DNA of 64,000 bases from Rhizobium sp. BK196 (GTDB lineage: Bacteria > Pseudomonadota > Alphaproteobacteria > Rhizobiales > Rhizobiaceae): positions 124,001 to 188,000 of the forward strand of contig NZ_JACHZB010000004.1 of the NCBI RefSeq assembly GCF_014193255.1. The letters are read 5' to 3'. The notes below the pieces were generated by a model. The model worked only from the letters and a program-made list of their open reading frames with translations. It ran no database searches and was not told the DNA's origin. This document shows, in pieces, positions 35,487 through 44,924 of the stretch. The position numbers were made by a program, and so were the translations under genes. Each line of letters opens with the position of its first letter. The first letter of the stretch is position 1.

Positions 35487-36971
35487 ATGTTCGGAAAACG
35501 CGGGAATGAAGGTTTCGGAAAGGCCGGTGCCGGCGGTATCGCCGCCCCTGCGCCGCCGATGCCGGCTGCCGTTGCGCCCGCCTCATCCGGTCCCGCGGTG
35601 CTTGTCGAGCCGTCGCGCGAGCCTGTCCGCCGGCAGGTGCCGCCGCCGCCGATGCAGACGCCACAGCGCAAGCGCCCCGCCCGCACGGACGAATATTACG
35701 ATACCAAGGCGCAGGTTTTTTCCGCGCTGATCGATACGATCGACCTCTCGCAGCTGTCCAAGCTGGACGGCGAAAGCGCGCGTGAGGAAATCCGCGATAT
35801 CGTCAACGATATCATCACCATCAAGAATTTCGCGATGTCGATCTCCGAGCAGGAGGAACTGCTTGAGGATATCTGCAACGACGTCTTGGGCTATGGTCCG
35901 CTGGAGCCGCTGCTGGCGCGCGACGACATTGCCGATATCATGGTCAACGGCGCTGGCCAGACCTTCATCGAAGTCGGCGGTAAGACGATCGAATCCGAAA
36001 TCCGCTTCCGCGATAATTCGCAGCTCCTGTCGATCTGCCAGCGCATCGTCAGCCAGGTCGGCCGCCGTGTCGACGAATCAAGCCCGATCTGCGACGCGCG
36101 CCTGCCCGACGGCTCGCGTGTCAACGTCATCGCGCCGCCGCTTGCCATCGATGGCCCCGCGCTCACCATCCGAAAATTCAAGAAGGACAAGCTGACGCTC
36201 GATCAGCTCGTGCGTTTCGGCGCCATCACCCCGGAAGGGGCAACTGTGTTGCAGATCATCGGCCGCGTCCGCTGCAACATCATCATCTCCGGCGGTACGG
36301 GCTCGGGAAAAACCACGCTTCTGAACTGCCTGACGAACTATATTGACCGCGACGAACGCGTCATCACCTGCGAAGATACGGCCGAACTGCAGCTCCAGCA
36401 GCCGCATGTCGTGCGCCTCGAAACACGCCCGCCGAACATTGAAGGCGAGGGCGAGATCACCATGCGTGACCTCGTCAAGAACTGCCTGCGCATGCGTCCC
36501 GAACGCATCATCGTCGGCGAAGTGCGCGGACCGGAGGTATTCGACCTCCTGCAGGCCATGAATACCGGTCACGACGGTTCCATGGGCACGATCCACGCCA
36601 ACAACCCCCGTGAATGCCTGAGCCGTATGGAATCCATGATCGCCATGGGTGGCTTCAGCTTGCCGGCAAAGACCGTGCGCGAGATCATCTCCTCCTCGAT
36701 CGACGTCATCATCCAGGCGCAGCGCCTGCGCGACGGTTCGCGCCGCATCACCCAGATCACTGAGGTGGTCGGCATGGAAGGTGACGTCATCATCACTCAG
36801 GACCTGATGCGTTACGAGATCGAAGGCGAGGACGCGAGCGGCCGCCTGATCGGCCGACATATGTCTACAGGCATCGGCAAGCCGCATTTCTGGGATCGCG
36901 CCCGCTATTACAACGAAGAAAAACGCCTCGCCGCCGCGCTCGACGAGATGGAATCGAAAACGAAGGATTGA
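35487..36971 (+). CDS. cpaF: Pilus assembly/secretion ATPase CpaF (TadA)
   Basis: A 494-residue hexameric ATPase of the VirB11/PilT superfamily that powers pilus extension. After a Pro/Ala-rich N-terminus it has the Walker [15 protein letters not shown] near residue 270, the Asp box [11 protein letters not shown], the Walker B-like region [14 protein letters not shown] and the His box [13 protein letters not shown]. It ends one base before the tadB start. Length matches the CpaF family. Confidence 0.96.
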   Translation: MFGKRGNEGFGKAGAGGIAAPAPPMPAAVAPASSGPAVLVEPSREPVRRQVPPPPMQTPQRKRPARTDEYYDTKAQVFSALIDTIDLSQLSKLDGESAREEIRDIVNDIITIKNFAMSISEQEELLEDICNDVLGYGPLEPLLARDDIADIMVNGAGQTFIEVGGKTIESEIRFRDNSQLLSICQRIVSQVGRRVDESSPICDARLPDGSRVNVIAPPLAIDGPALTIRKFKKDKLTLDQLVRFGAITPEGATVLQIIGRVRCNIIISGGTGSGKTTLLNCLTNYIDRDERVITCEDTAELQLQQPHVVRLETRPPNIEGEGEITMRDLVKNCLRMRPERIIVGEVRGPEVFDLLQAMNTGHDGSMGTIHANNPRECLSRMESMIAMGGFSLPAKTVREIISSSIDVIIQAQRLRDGSRRITQITEVVGMEGDVIITQDLMRYEIEGEDASGRLIGRHMSTGIGKPHFWDRARYYNEEKRLAAALDEMESKTKD

Positions 36972-36972
36972 G

Positions 36973-37980
36973 ATGTTCGGCATCGATCCGACAGTGCTGG
37001 CAATTATCGTTCTCGCAGCCGTTGCGGCGGCCGCGGCAAGCTATGCCCTGTTGTTCTCGCGTATCGAGCGCGACAAGAAATCGGCAAGCCGCATCAACCG
37101 CGTAAAATCGGCAGAAGTCGATCGCACCAAGGTCAAGGCCGCTCGCGACCGTGTGCAGGAACTGTCGAAACGCCGCAAATCGGTGCAGGACAGCCTGAAG
37201 GATCTCGAAAAGCGGCAGCACGAAAAGACCAAGAAGACATTATCGCTGAAATCCCGCCTGGCGCAGGCCGGGCTGCCGATCACGCCCGCCCGCTTCTATC
37301 TTTTCAGCGCGCTCCTTGCGTTCATGCTGCTGATCTTGCTTTTCATCGCCGGTGCATCGCTGCCGTTTGTGTTCGGTATTCCCCTGGTCGCAGGCCTTGG
37401 TCTGCCACGCTGGGTACTCGGCTTCCTCGTTTCGCGCCGTCAAAACAAGTTCCTCGAGGAATTTCCGAATGCGCTCGACGTCATCGTCCGCTCCATCCGT
37501 TCCGGCCTCCCGCTGAACGATGCGATCCGCCTCGTTGCGACCGAAGGGGTCGAGCCGGTCAAGAGCGAATTCCGCCGTATCGTCGAATCGCAGCAGGTCG
37601 GCCTCAGCGTACCCGAAGCCTGTGCCCGAATGACCAATCAGATGCCGCTGCAGGAAGTCAATTTCTTCGCGATCGTCATCGCCATCCAGTCGCAGGCCGG
37701 CGGCAACCTGTCGGAAGCGATCGGCAACCTTTCCAAAGTGCTGCGCGACCGCAAGAAGATGAAGGCCAAAGTCAAGGCACTGTCGATGGAAGCCAAGGCA
37801 TCTGCCGTCATCATCGGCGCCCTTCCATTCATCGTCGCCACGCTCGTTTACCTGACGTCGCCGCAATATATGATGGTCCTGTTCACGGATCCGCGCGGCC
37901 ATTTCATCATGGGCTTTTCCGCGGTCTGGATGTCGATCGGCATCTTCGTGATGCGCAACATGATCAACTTCGATATCTAG
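36973..37980 (+). CDS. tadB: Pilus platform protein TadB
   Basis: A 335-residue inner-membrane platform protein of the GspF/TadB family. It has two N-proximal hydrophobic stretches, a charged linker (KRRKSVQDSLKDLEKRQ) and the T2SSF domain with FPNALDVIVRSIRSGLPLND and VIAIQSQAGGNLSEAIGNLS, ending in two transmembrane helices. It probably pairs with TadC on the cytoplasmic ATPase CpaF. It starts one base after cpaF and is followed by tadC after 15 bases. Confidence 0.94.
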   Translation: MFGIDPTVLAIIVLAAVAAAAASYALLFSRIERDKKSASRINRVKSAEVDRTKVKAARDRVQELSKRRKSVQDSLKDLEKRQHEKTKKTLSLKSRLAQAGLPITPARFYLFSALLAFMLLILLFIAGASLPFVFGIPLVAGLGLPRWVLGFLVSRRQNKFLEEFPNALDVIVRSIRSGLPLNDAIRLVATEGVEPVKSEFRRIVESQQVGLSVPEACARMTNQMPLQEVNFFAIVIAIQSQAGGNLSEAIGNLSKVLRDRKKMKAKVKALSMEAKASAVIIGALPFIVATLVYLTSPQYMMVLFTDPRGHFIMGFSAVWMSIGIFVMRNMINFDI

Positions 37981-37995
37981 CGGGAGCAAGGCAAC

Positions 37996-38979
37996 ATGTC
38001 GCAGGAACTCGCCGCAACATTGACAGATCCTGCCACGATCGTGGCGGTGCTCGTCGCCATCGCCGTCTTCGCCACCTTCTATACGCTTGCCATTCCTTTT
38101 TTTGAACGCGGTGACCTCAACAAGCGCATGAAGGCCGTCTCGACCGAGCGCGAGCAAATTCGCGCCCGCGAGCGCGCCCGCCTGAATGCCGATACCGGCA
38201 GCAGGGCCACGCTCAGAAGCCAGAACAGCAGGCCTGTCCGCCAGATCGTCGAGCGTTTCAACCTGCGCAAGGCACTTGTCGACGACAACACGATGAACAA
38301 GCTGCGCGCCGCTGGTTTTCGTTCGGAAAACGCGTTGAACACCTTCCTCGTCGCGCGCTTTCTTCTGCCGTTTCTCTTCCTGGCCGTTGCAGCATTCTGG
38401 ATGTTCGGCCTCGGCAACCTTGTCGACAAGGGCCTGCCGATACGGGTCTTCATCGTCATCGGCATTGCCTATATCGGCTTCTATGCACCGAACATCTATA
38501 TCTCCAACCGTATGGGCAAGCGTCAGCTGTCCATCAAGCGCGCCTGGCCGGACGCGCTGGACATGATGCTGATCTGCGTGGAATCGGGCATTTCCATCGA
38601 AGCGGCCATGCGTCGCGTCTCCGAAGAGCTCGGCGAACAATCGCCGCCGCTTGCCGAAGAGATGGTGCTGACGACTGCGGAGCTTTCCTTCCTGCCGGAT
38701 CGCCGCGTCGCGCTCGACAACCTCGCAGCCCGCACCCAGATCGATCTCGTCCGCTCTGTAACCCAGGCGCTCATTCAGGCAGACCGTTACGGCACGCCGG
38801 TTGCGACAGCACTGCGCGTGCTTGCGCAGGAAGGCCGCGACGAACGCATGAACGACGCGGAAAAGAAGGCCGCCGCCCTGCCGCCCAAGCTGACAGTGCC
38901 GATGATCCTCTTCTTCCTGCCGGTCCTGGTCGCCGTCATTCTCGGTCCCGCCGGAATCCAGGTCGCCGACAGGTTCTGA
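37996..38979 (+). CDS. tadC: Pilus platform protein TadC
   Basis: A 327-residue second platform protein. The T2SSF-type domain contains WPDALDMMLICVESGISIEA and VTQALIQADRYGTPVATALR; hydrophobic helices lie at the N-terminus, in the middle (FLLPFLFLAVAAFWMFGLGN) and at the C-terminus (VPMILFFLPVLVAVILG). It is the last gene of the plus-strand Tad run; the TadD-like gene lies further on and on the other strand. Confidence 0.93.
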   Translation: MSQELAATLTDPATIVAVLVAIAVFATFYTLAIPFFERGDLNKRMKAVSTEREQIRARERARLNADTGSRATLRSQNSRPVRQIVERFNLRKALVDDNTMNKLRAAGFRSENALNTFLVARFLLPFLFLAVAAFWMFGLGNLVDKGLPIRVFIVIGIAYIGFYAPNIYISNRMGKRQLSIKRAWPDALDMMLICVESGISIEAAMRRVSEELGEQSPPLAEEMVLTTAELSFLPDRRVALDNLAARTQIDLVRSVTQALIQADRYGTPVATALRVLAQEGRDERMNDAEKKAAALPPKLTVPMILFFLPVLVAVILGPAGIQVADRF

Positions 38980-39115
38980 TGCTTGCCGCTGTTGAGGAAT
39001 CCGGTTAGCGTGCAGCCCGCGTAACTGGCGAATGAGATGGGGCCGCGATCGGGAAGCACGGACTTCCTGCCGTTCAAGTGGCCATCTTAGATCGACGTAA
39101 AAACGGGGCTTTGCC

Positions 39116-39748
39116 ATGTCTTCTCTCGGCATCTTTATCAGCATCATCAGCGCTTTGATGATCGGCGCCATGAGTCCCGGTCCGAGCTTCGTCGTCGTCT
39201 CGCGCATTGCGATTTCCCGCTCTCGCTTTGACGGGCTTGCCGCGGCACTCGGTATGGGCATGGGCGGCGTGACCTTCGCTATTCTCGCGCTTGCCGGCTT
39301 GACGGCGCTGCTCTCGCAATTCGAATGGCTCTATCTGGTGTTGAAGATCGCGGGCGGCGCCTACCTGATTTATATCGCCTTGGCGATTTGGAAGGGCGCG
39401 AGCGAGCCGCTGGCACTGTCGGGCGATGTCGCCGGTAAGAGCATGCCGGCGCGCAGTTTTACCGCTGCCCTGCTGACGCAGTTGAGCAATCCGAAGGCGA
39501 TCGTTGTCTATGCCAGCATCTTTGCGGCGCTGCTGCCCAAGACCGTGCCGGCAGAGCTTTTGCTGGCGTTGCCGGTCGGCGTCTTCCTGGTGGAGGCGGG
39601 ATGGTACGCGATTGTCGCGCTCGCTTTTTCGGCTCGGCGTCCACGCAAGGTTTATATTGCCGCCAAGGCCTGGATCGACAGGGCCGCAGGCGCGGTCATG
39701 GCTGGTCTCGGCCTTCGTCTCATCCTATCCGGATTGAACGGCAAATAA
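39116..39748 (+). CDS. LysE-family amino-acid/metabolite exporter
   Basis: A 210-residue membrane protein with six likely helices. The family start SIISALMIGAMSPGPSFVVV, with the SPGP motif, and the central QLSNPKAIVVYASIF (NPKA motif) define the LysE/RhtB family. Such proteins export amino acids or related compounds; the substrate is unknown. It stands between tadC and the TadD-like gene without an evident link to pili and ends one base before the convergent stop. Confidence 0.9.
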   Translation: MSSLGIFISIISALMIGAMSPGPSFVVVSRIAISRSRFDGLAAALGMGMGGVTFAILALAGLTALLSQFEWLYLVLKIAGGAYLIYIALAIWKGASEPLALSGDVAGKSMPARSFTAALLTQLSNPKAIVVYASIFAALLPKTVPAELLLALPVGVFLVEAGWYAIVALAFSARRPRKVYIAAKAWIDRAAGAVMAGLGLRLILSGLNGK

Positions 39749-39749
39749 C

Positions 39750-40583
39750 TCAGTTGGTATTGCTGGCGATAGATGGCGTCGCGTCTTTCGCCGCCAGCTT
39801 CTGCCAGGAATTCTGTTGGGAAAGCATGCCGCGCAAATAGGCGACGTTGGCATCGGCCTGTTGCGGCGAAAGCTCGCGCCGCGCAATCTGCTCGGCCTCC
39901 GGAAAACGACCCTGCAGGCCGACGACGAGAGCGAGGTTCTGGCGCACGCGGCTGTCGGCCGAAGGCTGGGCCGCGGCCGAACGCAGATAGGTTTCTGCCG
40001 TGCGCAGATCGCCCGTCAGAAGATAGGACATGCCGAGATTGGAAAGGATAGAAGGTTCGTTCGGCTGGACGTCGAGCGCATCGCGGTAGCGCTGGCGTGC
40101 ATCGTTCGGCTTACCCATCTGATCGAGGATCGCGCCTTCCGCCGAGATCAACCGCCAGTCGGGGCGGTCGGGCGTCTGCGCTCTGCCGATCGTGTCCAGC
40201 GCCTGCTGAAGCTGCCCGGCGGCGGCCTGTGCCTTGCCATAGGCGGCAAGCACGTTTCGGTTGCCGGGGTTGGCGATGGCCACCTGCTGCATGACGGCAA
40301 GCGCTTGCGCATCGCGTCCGTTCATGCGCAGCAGATTGGCATAGTTTACGCCGTTGACGGGGTCGCGGGGGTTCTTTTCATAAGCCTGGCCGACCCGGTC
40401 GGTGGCGGCCCGCAATTCGTTGGCATCCATCTGCTCGACCGGCTTTTCGAGCTTTGGAACGGAACCCGTCGTCATCCGATCCTTTGCCGTCGTCGAGCAA
40501 CCGGCAAGCGCCAGTATGACGAGAGCAGCCGCGGTTCCCCGCAAAATACGCTTGTCGAGAGGAATGAGGGCCGAGACGGGCAT
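39750..40583 (-). CDS. tadD: TadD-like TPR lipoprotein
   Basis: A 277-residue lipoprotein: signal region RILRGTAAALVILALAGCST with lipobox LAGC, then about five tetratricopeptide repeats, including YEKNPRDPVNGVNYANLLRM and ALDVQPNEPSILSNLGMSYL. TadD lipoproteins help the CpaC secretin assemble. ATG 40583 has AGGAA upstream; the long open extension is unsupported. It is separated from the main pilus operon by a LysE gene and is on the opposite strand. A near-CtrA motif lies upstream. Confidence 0.88.
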   Translation of the reverse strand: MPVSALIPLDKRILRGTAAALVILALAGCSTTAKDRMTTGSVPKLEKPVEQMDANELRAATDRVGQAYEKNPRDPVNGVNYANLLRMNGRDAQALAVMQQVAIANPGNRNVLAAYGKAQAAAGQLQQALDTIGRAQTPDRPDWRLISAEGAILDQMGKPNDARQRYRDALDVQPNEPSILSNLGMSYLLTGDLRTAETYLRSAAAQPSADSRVRQNLALVVGLQGRFPEAEQIARRELSPQQADANVAYLRGMLSQQNSWQKLAAKDATPSIASNTN

Positions 40584-40675
40584 TGCGCGTTCCTGAATGA
40601 AATCAGCGCCTGACCTCAAAGCGGAACAGGGAAAGGTTTTGACGCAATCTTCACTCCAGCAATAGTCTGTTAACC

Positions 40676-40690
40676 CTAACAGATCGTTAA
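40676..40690 (-). promoter_or_regulatory. Near-consensus CtrA-like site upstream of tadD-like gene
   Basis: On the minus strand TTAA-CGATCTG-TTAG differs from TTAA-N7-TTAA by one base. It is about 95 bp before the tadD-like start and 35 bp before the divergent aminopeptidase gene. It parallels the motif before cpaB. Confidence 0.4.
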
Positions 40691-40722
40691 GAAGTGATTC
40701 TGCCCCGCCTCTAAGGACAAAC

Positions 40723-42114
40723 ATGGCCCCCTTCCAGTTCATCGAGCGACCCACGCCTTTCAACACCAAGGGTGGGTCGACGCTGCCGATTTTTGCTGTC
40801 ACACCCGCCCATATCGAAACCGGCACCATCGATCCGATCGCGCTCGATTGGGCTCGCAAAGCCGGCTACAAGGCGGAGAGTGGTTCGCTGCTTCTGATCC
40901 CGACGGCTGACGGCCATCTCGGCGGCGCGCTCTTCGGGCTCGGCATCAATCCGTCGGAACAGCCCTACATCACCGGCAAGCTCGCCCGCGCACTGCCCGC
41001 CGGCGACTGGCACATCGAGACCGCGCCTCTGACGGCAAACCGCCTGGCGCTCGGATTCGGCCTCGGCAGCTACCGCTTCGACCGTTACAAGTCCGAAAAA
41101 TCCCCGGCCGCGACGCTGATGATCCCGCGCGATGCCGACGCCAACGAAATCAAGCGCCAACTCGCCGGCGTCTTCCTCGCCCGCGACCTCATCAATACGC
41201 CGACCAACGACATGGGACCGGAGCAGCTCGAAGCCGCTTTCCGGGATCTTGCCGCCCACTACAAGGCCGAGATGTCGGTCATCATTGGGGACGACCTGCT
41301 GAAGGAAAACTTCCCGCTGGTCCATACCGTCGGCCGCGCCAGCGCCGATGCGCCGCGCCTGCTGGAGCTGCGCTGGGGCAAGAAGGGCCACCGCAAGGTT
41401 ACACTGGTCGGCAAGGGCGTCTGCTTCGATACAGGCGGCCTCGACATCAAGCCGGCTTCCTCCATGCTGTTGATGAAGAAGGACATGGGGGGTGCTGCAA
41501 ATGTCATGGGCCTGGCGCTCATGATCATGGATGCCAAGCTGAAGGTGGATCTGCGCGTCATCGTCCCCGTCGTCGAAAACTCCATCTCGTCGAATGCCTT
41601 CCGCCCCGGCGACATCTACAAGAGCCGCAAGGGGCTGACGGTCCAGATCGACAATACCGATGCCGAAGGCCGCCTGATTCTGGCCGATGCGCTCGCCTAT
41701 GCCGACGAGGAAGAGCCGGATCTGCTGATCGATATGGCGACCCTGACCGGTGCCGCCCGCGTCGCTCTCGGCCCCGATCTGCCGCCCTTCTTCACCGATG
41801 ACGCGAACCTTGCCCACGATCTGGCGGAAGCAAGCCTCGAGACGGACGATCCGCTCTGGCGGCTGCCGCTCTACGCCGGCTACGAAAAGGACATCCGCGC
41901 CAAGTTCGCCGATATCACCAACGCTCCGGCTGGCGGCATGGCAGGCGCCATCACCGCAGCACTCTTCCTGAAGCGCTTCGTCGGCAAGGCGAAAAGCTGG
42001 GCGCATTTCGATATCTACGGCTGGGCGCCGAACGAGCGTGCACACTCGCCGGGCGGCGGCGAGGCGCAGGCAATCCGCGCGCTCTACCACCATATTCGCC
42101 ACAGTACCCGCTGA
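40723..42114 (+). CDS. M17 (leucyl aminopeptidase) family peptidase
   Basis: A 463-residue cytosolic metallo-aminopeptidase. The catalytic domain carries GKGVCFDTGGLDIKPASSM, KDMGGAANVMGLAL and the signature NTDAEGRLILADALAYA, which together supply the two-metal ligands and catalytic Lys/Arg. The N-terminal domain is divergent, as in PepB-like rhizobial members. It is probably monocistronic, with a terminator 30 bases after its stop. It hydrolyses N-terminal residues from peptides; exact preference is unknown. Confidence 0.92.
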   Translation: MAPFQFIERPTPFNTKGGSTLPIFAVTPAHIETGTIDPIALDWARKAGYKAESGSLLLIPTADGHLGGALFGLGINPSEQPYITGKLARALPAGDWHIETAPLTANRLALGFGLGSYRFDRYKSEKSPAATLMIPRDADANEIKRQLAGVFLARDLINTPTNDMGPEQLEAAFRDLAAHYKAEMSVIIGDDLLKENFPLVHTVGRASADAPRLLELRWGKKGHRKVTLVGKGVCFDTGGLDIKPASSMLLMKKDMGGAANVMGLALMIMDAKLKVDLRVIVPVVENSISSNAFRPGDIYKSRKGLTVQIDNTDAEGRLILADALAYADEEEPDLLIDMATLTGAARVALGPDLPPFFTDDANLAHDLAEASLETDDPLWRLPLYAGYEKDIRAKFADITNAPAGGMAGAITAALFLKRFVGKAKSWAHFDIYGWAPNERAHSPGGGEAQAIRALYHHIRHSTR

Positions 42115-42142
42115 GCGATCGTTAGAATTTTATTCACCTTGC

Positions 42143-42171
42143 GAGGCGGCATTCCGTGCCGCCTCTTGCTT
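42143..42171 (+). terminator. Rho-independent terminator after M17 peptidase gene
   Basis: GAGGCGGCA (42143-42151) and TGCCGCCTC (42157-42165) form a perfect 9-bp stem with a five-base loop, followed by TTGCTT. Confidence 0.75.
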
Positions 42172-42226
42172 GCGCGCCATAACTACGGAAAATGAAAACG
42201 TCAGCGTAACGATTTCCGGAGGGGCC

Positions 42227-42577
42227 GTGCCGATTGAACTGACCGCCTCGCAGGCGCTTGGCCTCTGGCACGGCGTGGCGCTCGACCAGGTTCGTCACGA
42301 CAACAGAGATTTGACGTTGCGCCAGATGGCGATCCTGCTGCATATCTATCTGGTGCCGCCGCCGCATACCGTCCGCGGACTAGCCGCGACGCTGAACGTG
42401 ACGAAGCCGGTCATTACCCGGGCGCTGGATACGATGGGGGAAATGGGCCTCGTCGATCGCGTTCGCGACGATGACGACCGACGCAACGTCATCATCAAGC
42501 GCACCGTCGGCGGCGCGCTCTATCTCGAAAAGCTCGGCGACCTCGTGCGCGAGCAGGGCCGGAAGCTTCCGGTCTGA
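42227..42577 (+). CDS. MarR-family transcriptional regulator
   Basis: A 116-residue winged-helix protein. The recognition region is VRGLAATLNVTKPVITRALD and the wing includes GLVDRVRDDDDRRNVIIKRT, the DxRxxxI pattern of MarR proteins. GTG 42227 is chosen because GGAGG lies 6 bases upstream; the upstream open frame crosses the terminator. It is followed 52 bases later by an NlpC/P60 gene and may regulate it. Confidence 0.85.
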   Translation: MPIELTASQALGLWHGVALDQVRHDNRDLTLRQMAILLHIYLVPPPHTVRGLAATLNVTKPVITRALDTMGEMGLVDRVRDDDDRRNVIIKRTVGGALYLEKLGDLVREQGRKLPV

Positions 42578-42626
42578 AAGGCCCCCGGCTGAAAGGCCCT
42601 CGGCTGAAAGGCCATCTGAAAGGAAT
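42574..42626 (+). repeat. Short tandem direct repeats between MarR and NlpC/P60 genes
   Basis: The unit CTGAAAGGCCCYCGG occurs twice in full (42574-42588, 42589-42603) and is followed by two shortened copies (CTGAAAGGCCAT, CTGAAAGGAAT). The first copy contains the MarR stop; the last one supplies the AAAGGA ribosome site for the next gene. Replication slippage is the simplest origin. Confidence 0.75.
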
Positions 42627-42629
42627 GTC

Positions 42630-43484
42630 ATGACGATGCTCGATCGCCGCCTCCACGCCTATCGCCCGGATCTCGCGGAAGCCGGCCTTGAGGGCAAGGT
42701 CGAAGCGACGCGTTTCGTCAGCGGCATGCCGGCCCGTGTCTGCGTCCCCGTCATTGCCTTGCGGACTCAACCGGACCTTGCCCGCGGCATCGACACGGAA
42801 CTGCTTTATGGCGAGGATGTCACGATATTCGATCGCGCCAACGGCTGGTGCTGGGTCAAGGCCGCGTCCGATGGCTATGTCGGCTACCTCCCCGAAAGCG
42901 CAGTTGCAGAAGCAGCCAGCGCCCCGACCCACATCGTCGTCCCGCAGCGCACCTTCCTTTATCCGGAACCGGAATTGCGTAGACCCTATAAGGCAGTGCT
43001 TTCCATGGGCAGCCGCGTCCGCATATCAGGCGAGGCTGAAGCGCGCGGCAATCACTATCTGGTCCTTGACGATGGCACTGCGATCTTCTCGAAACATCTG
43101 CAGCCCATCGGGGCGCTGGACGGTGAGGATTATGTCGATATCGCCGCCCGCTTTCTGGAAACACCCTATCTCTGGGGCGGGCGCTCCGGCCTCGGCATCG
43201 ATTGCTCCGGCCTCGTCCAGCTTGCATTGCAGATGACCGGCAGAAGTGCACCGCGCGATACCGATATGCAGGCGGAAGGCCTCGGCGAGCCGATCGAGCG
43301 CTCAGATGTGCGGCGCGGCGACCTGGTCTTCTGGAAGGGACATGTCGCCATTTTCGAGAATTCCGAAACAATCATCCATGCCAATGGCCATACGATGACG
43401 GTCGCACGAGAGAATTTCGAGGCGGCTGTCGAGCGCATCGGCTGGCTCTACGAGCAGCCGACCGGCTATCGCCGCCCGTTCTGA
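42630..43484 (+). CDS. NlpC/P60-family cell-wall hydrolase with SH3-like domains
   Basis: A 284-residue protein. Two SH3b-like segments cover about residues 30-150 (YGEDVTIFDRANGWCWVKAA, and MGSRVRISGEAEARGNHYLV). The C-terminal NlpC/P60 domain has the catalytic Cys in GIDCSGLVQLAL and His in KGHVAIFEN. Such enzymes cut gamma-glutamyl-diamino acid bonds in peptidoglycan peptides. No signal peptide is visible, so it may act on cytoplasmic muropeptides, like YkfC. ATG 42630 follows AAAGGA; the frame extends upstream into the MarR gene. Confidence 0.88.
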   Translation: MTMLDRRLHAYRPDLAEAGLEGKVEATRFVSGMPARVCVPVIALRTQPDLARGIDTELLYGEDVTIFDRANGWCWVKAASDGYVGYLPESAVAEAASAPTHIVVPQRTFLYPEPELRRPYKAVLSMGSRVRISGEAEARGNHYLVLDDGTAIFSKHLQPIGALDGEDYVDIAARFLETPYLWGGRSGLGIDCSGLVQLALQMTGRSAPRDTDMQAEGLGEPIERSDVRRGDLVFWKGHVAIFENSETIIHANGHTMTVARENFEAAVERIGWLYEQPTGYRRPF

Positions 43485-43499
43485 CGCTCCCTGCGATCG

Positions 43500-44888
43500 T
43501 CAGGCCAATGGCGGCTTCGGCCAGTCTTTCACGCCACCCGTCCAGTCTTGGAAGGCTTTCGAGAGCCTGAGAACCCGCATGTCGTCGAAGCGCGGTCCGA
43601 CGATCTGCAGGCCGATCGGCATGCCCTTCGAGAAACCGCAATTGATGGAGGAGGCCGGCTGTTCCGACATGTTCCACGGCACCGTGAAGGCGATATGTTC
43701 GAAGGGCAGCTTCGGATCGTTGGTCGGAGAGGCCCATTCGGCCGGATAGGAGACGATCGGATTGGTCGGCGACAGCACCGCATCGACCTCGGCGAACAGC
43801 CGGCCGCAGGTCTTTCGCATCTCGATCGTCTGATTGAAGCCCTTGACGGCATCCACGCCGCTGATATCGGCACCGCCCTTCGCCCATTCGTAAATATAAG
43901 GAAGGATGCTGTCGCGGCGTTCGTCGCTCAGCCCGGCAATGTCCCCCCAGAAACGCGCGCGCCAGAAAGCGTCGAGCCCGTCCAGCATGGCGCGCGTCAG
44001 CACCGGCCCGGCCGGAATGATCTTGGCGCCAGCCTTCTCGAAGAGTTTCGCCGCTTCTTCGACCGCGACCTTCACGTCTTCATCGACGGCCAGGCCACAG
44101 CCGGCATCCAGCATCAGTCCGATCCGCATGCCGCTCAAATCGATATCGAGATCCATCCAGTCGAAATCATTGGGCGGAAGGCTGGTGCCGTCGCGCCAAT
44201 CGGGGCGGGAAAGGGTCGCCATCGAATAGGCGGCATCCTCCACCGTGCGGGTCATCGGTCCCGCAGAGCGGCCGACATAATAGGGATCGACCGGGATGCG
44301 CCCATGGCTCGGCTTGAAGCCGAAGACGCCTGTCCAGCCCGCCGGCAGGCGCACGGAGCCGCCAATATCCGTACCGACATGCAACGGCCCGTAGCCGGCA
44401 GCGGTTGCCGCCGAAGCCCCGGCGCTCGAACCGCCGGGGTTTTGCGTGATGTCCCAGGGATTGCGGCTCAGATGATGGAAGCTGGAAAGGCCCGACGACA
44501 GCATCCCGTAGTCGGGGCAGGTCGTCTTGGCGAAGATGATTGCACCGTCCTCCCGCAAACGAGCGGCCGCCGGCGCATCCGCTTCCGCTGGCTTCAGCTC
44601 GACCGCCCTCGTGCCGAGCGGCACCGGCTGGCCCTTGGTGGCGATCAGCTCTTTCAGCGTGACCGGGATGCCGTCCAGCGGACCGAGTGTTCCGCCCTTC
44701 ATCCAGCGTTCGCTGGATGCCTTCGCCTGCTTACGCGCTGCCTGCGGATCGTAGAGATAAAGTGCTGCGATCGAAGGCTCCCAGGCGTCGATATGCCGTT
44801 CGAGGGCAAGCCAGTATTCGAGCGGCGAGAGGCTTTTGTCAGCAAAACGCCGCCTGAGTTCGCGGATTGTGAAATCGGTATCTAGCAT
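43500..44888 (-). CDS. Amidase (amidase-signature family)
   Basis: A 462-residue amidase with the Ser-cisSer-Lys triad: Lys in IPVTLKELIATKG, cis-Ser in NPGGSSAGASAA and nucleophile Ser in VGTDIGGSVRLPAG. The C-terminal SKGMPIGLQIVGPRFDD is typical. It hydrolyses an amide bond of unknown substrate. It is the last gene of a cluster with peptide permeases and a binding protein, which suggests that the imported compound contains an amide. It converges on the NlpC/P60 gene. Confidence 0.92.
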   Translation of the reverse strand: MLDTDFTIRELRRRFADKSLSPLEYWLALERHIDAWEPSIAALYLYDPQAARKQAKASSERWMKGGTLGPLDGIPVTLKELIATKGQPVPLGTRAVELKPAEADAPAAARLREDGAIIFAKTTCPDYGMLSSGLSSFHHLSRNPWDITQNPGGSSAGASAATAAGYGPLHVGTDIGGSVRLPAGWTGVFGFKPSHGRIPVDPYYVGRSAGPMTRTVEDAAYSMATLSRPDWRDGTSLPPNDFDWMDLDIDLSGMRIGLMLDAGCGLAVDEDVKVAVEEAAKLFEKAGAKIIPAGPVLTRAMLDGLDAFWRARFWGDIAGLSDERRDSILPYIYEWAKGGADISGVDAVKGFNQTIEMRKTCGRLFAEVDAVLSPTNPIVSYPAEWASPTNDPKLPFEHIAFTVPWNMSEQPASSINCGFSKGMPIGLQIVGPRFDDMRVLRLSKAFQDWTGGVKDWPKPPLA

Positions 44889-44924
44889 GGTCTGGTCTTT
44901 CGGGCATTTTGTCTTGGGAGGACA

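Noticed and set aside
37240..39261. A 673-codon open frame on the minus strand opposite tadB and tadC
   Set aside because: It lies opposite two well-supported pilus genes, has a composition typical of antisense frames in high-GC DNA and no recognisable domain.
43548..44885. A 445-codon plus-strand open frame opposite the amidase gene
   Set aside because: The amidase has its full catalytic triad on the minus strand; the opposite frame shows no family features.
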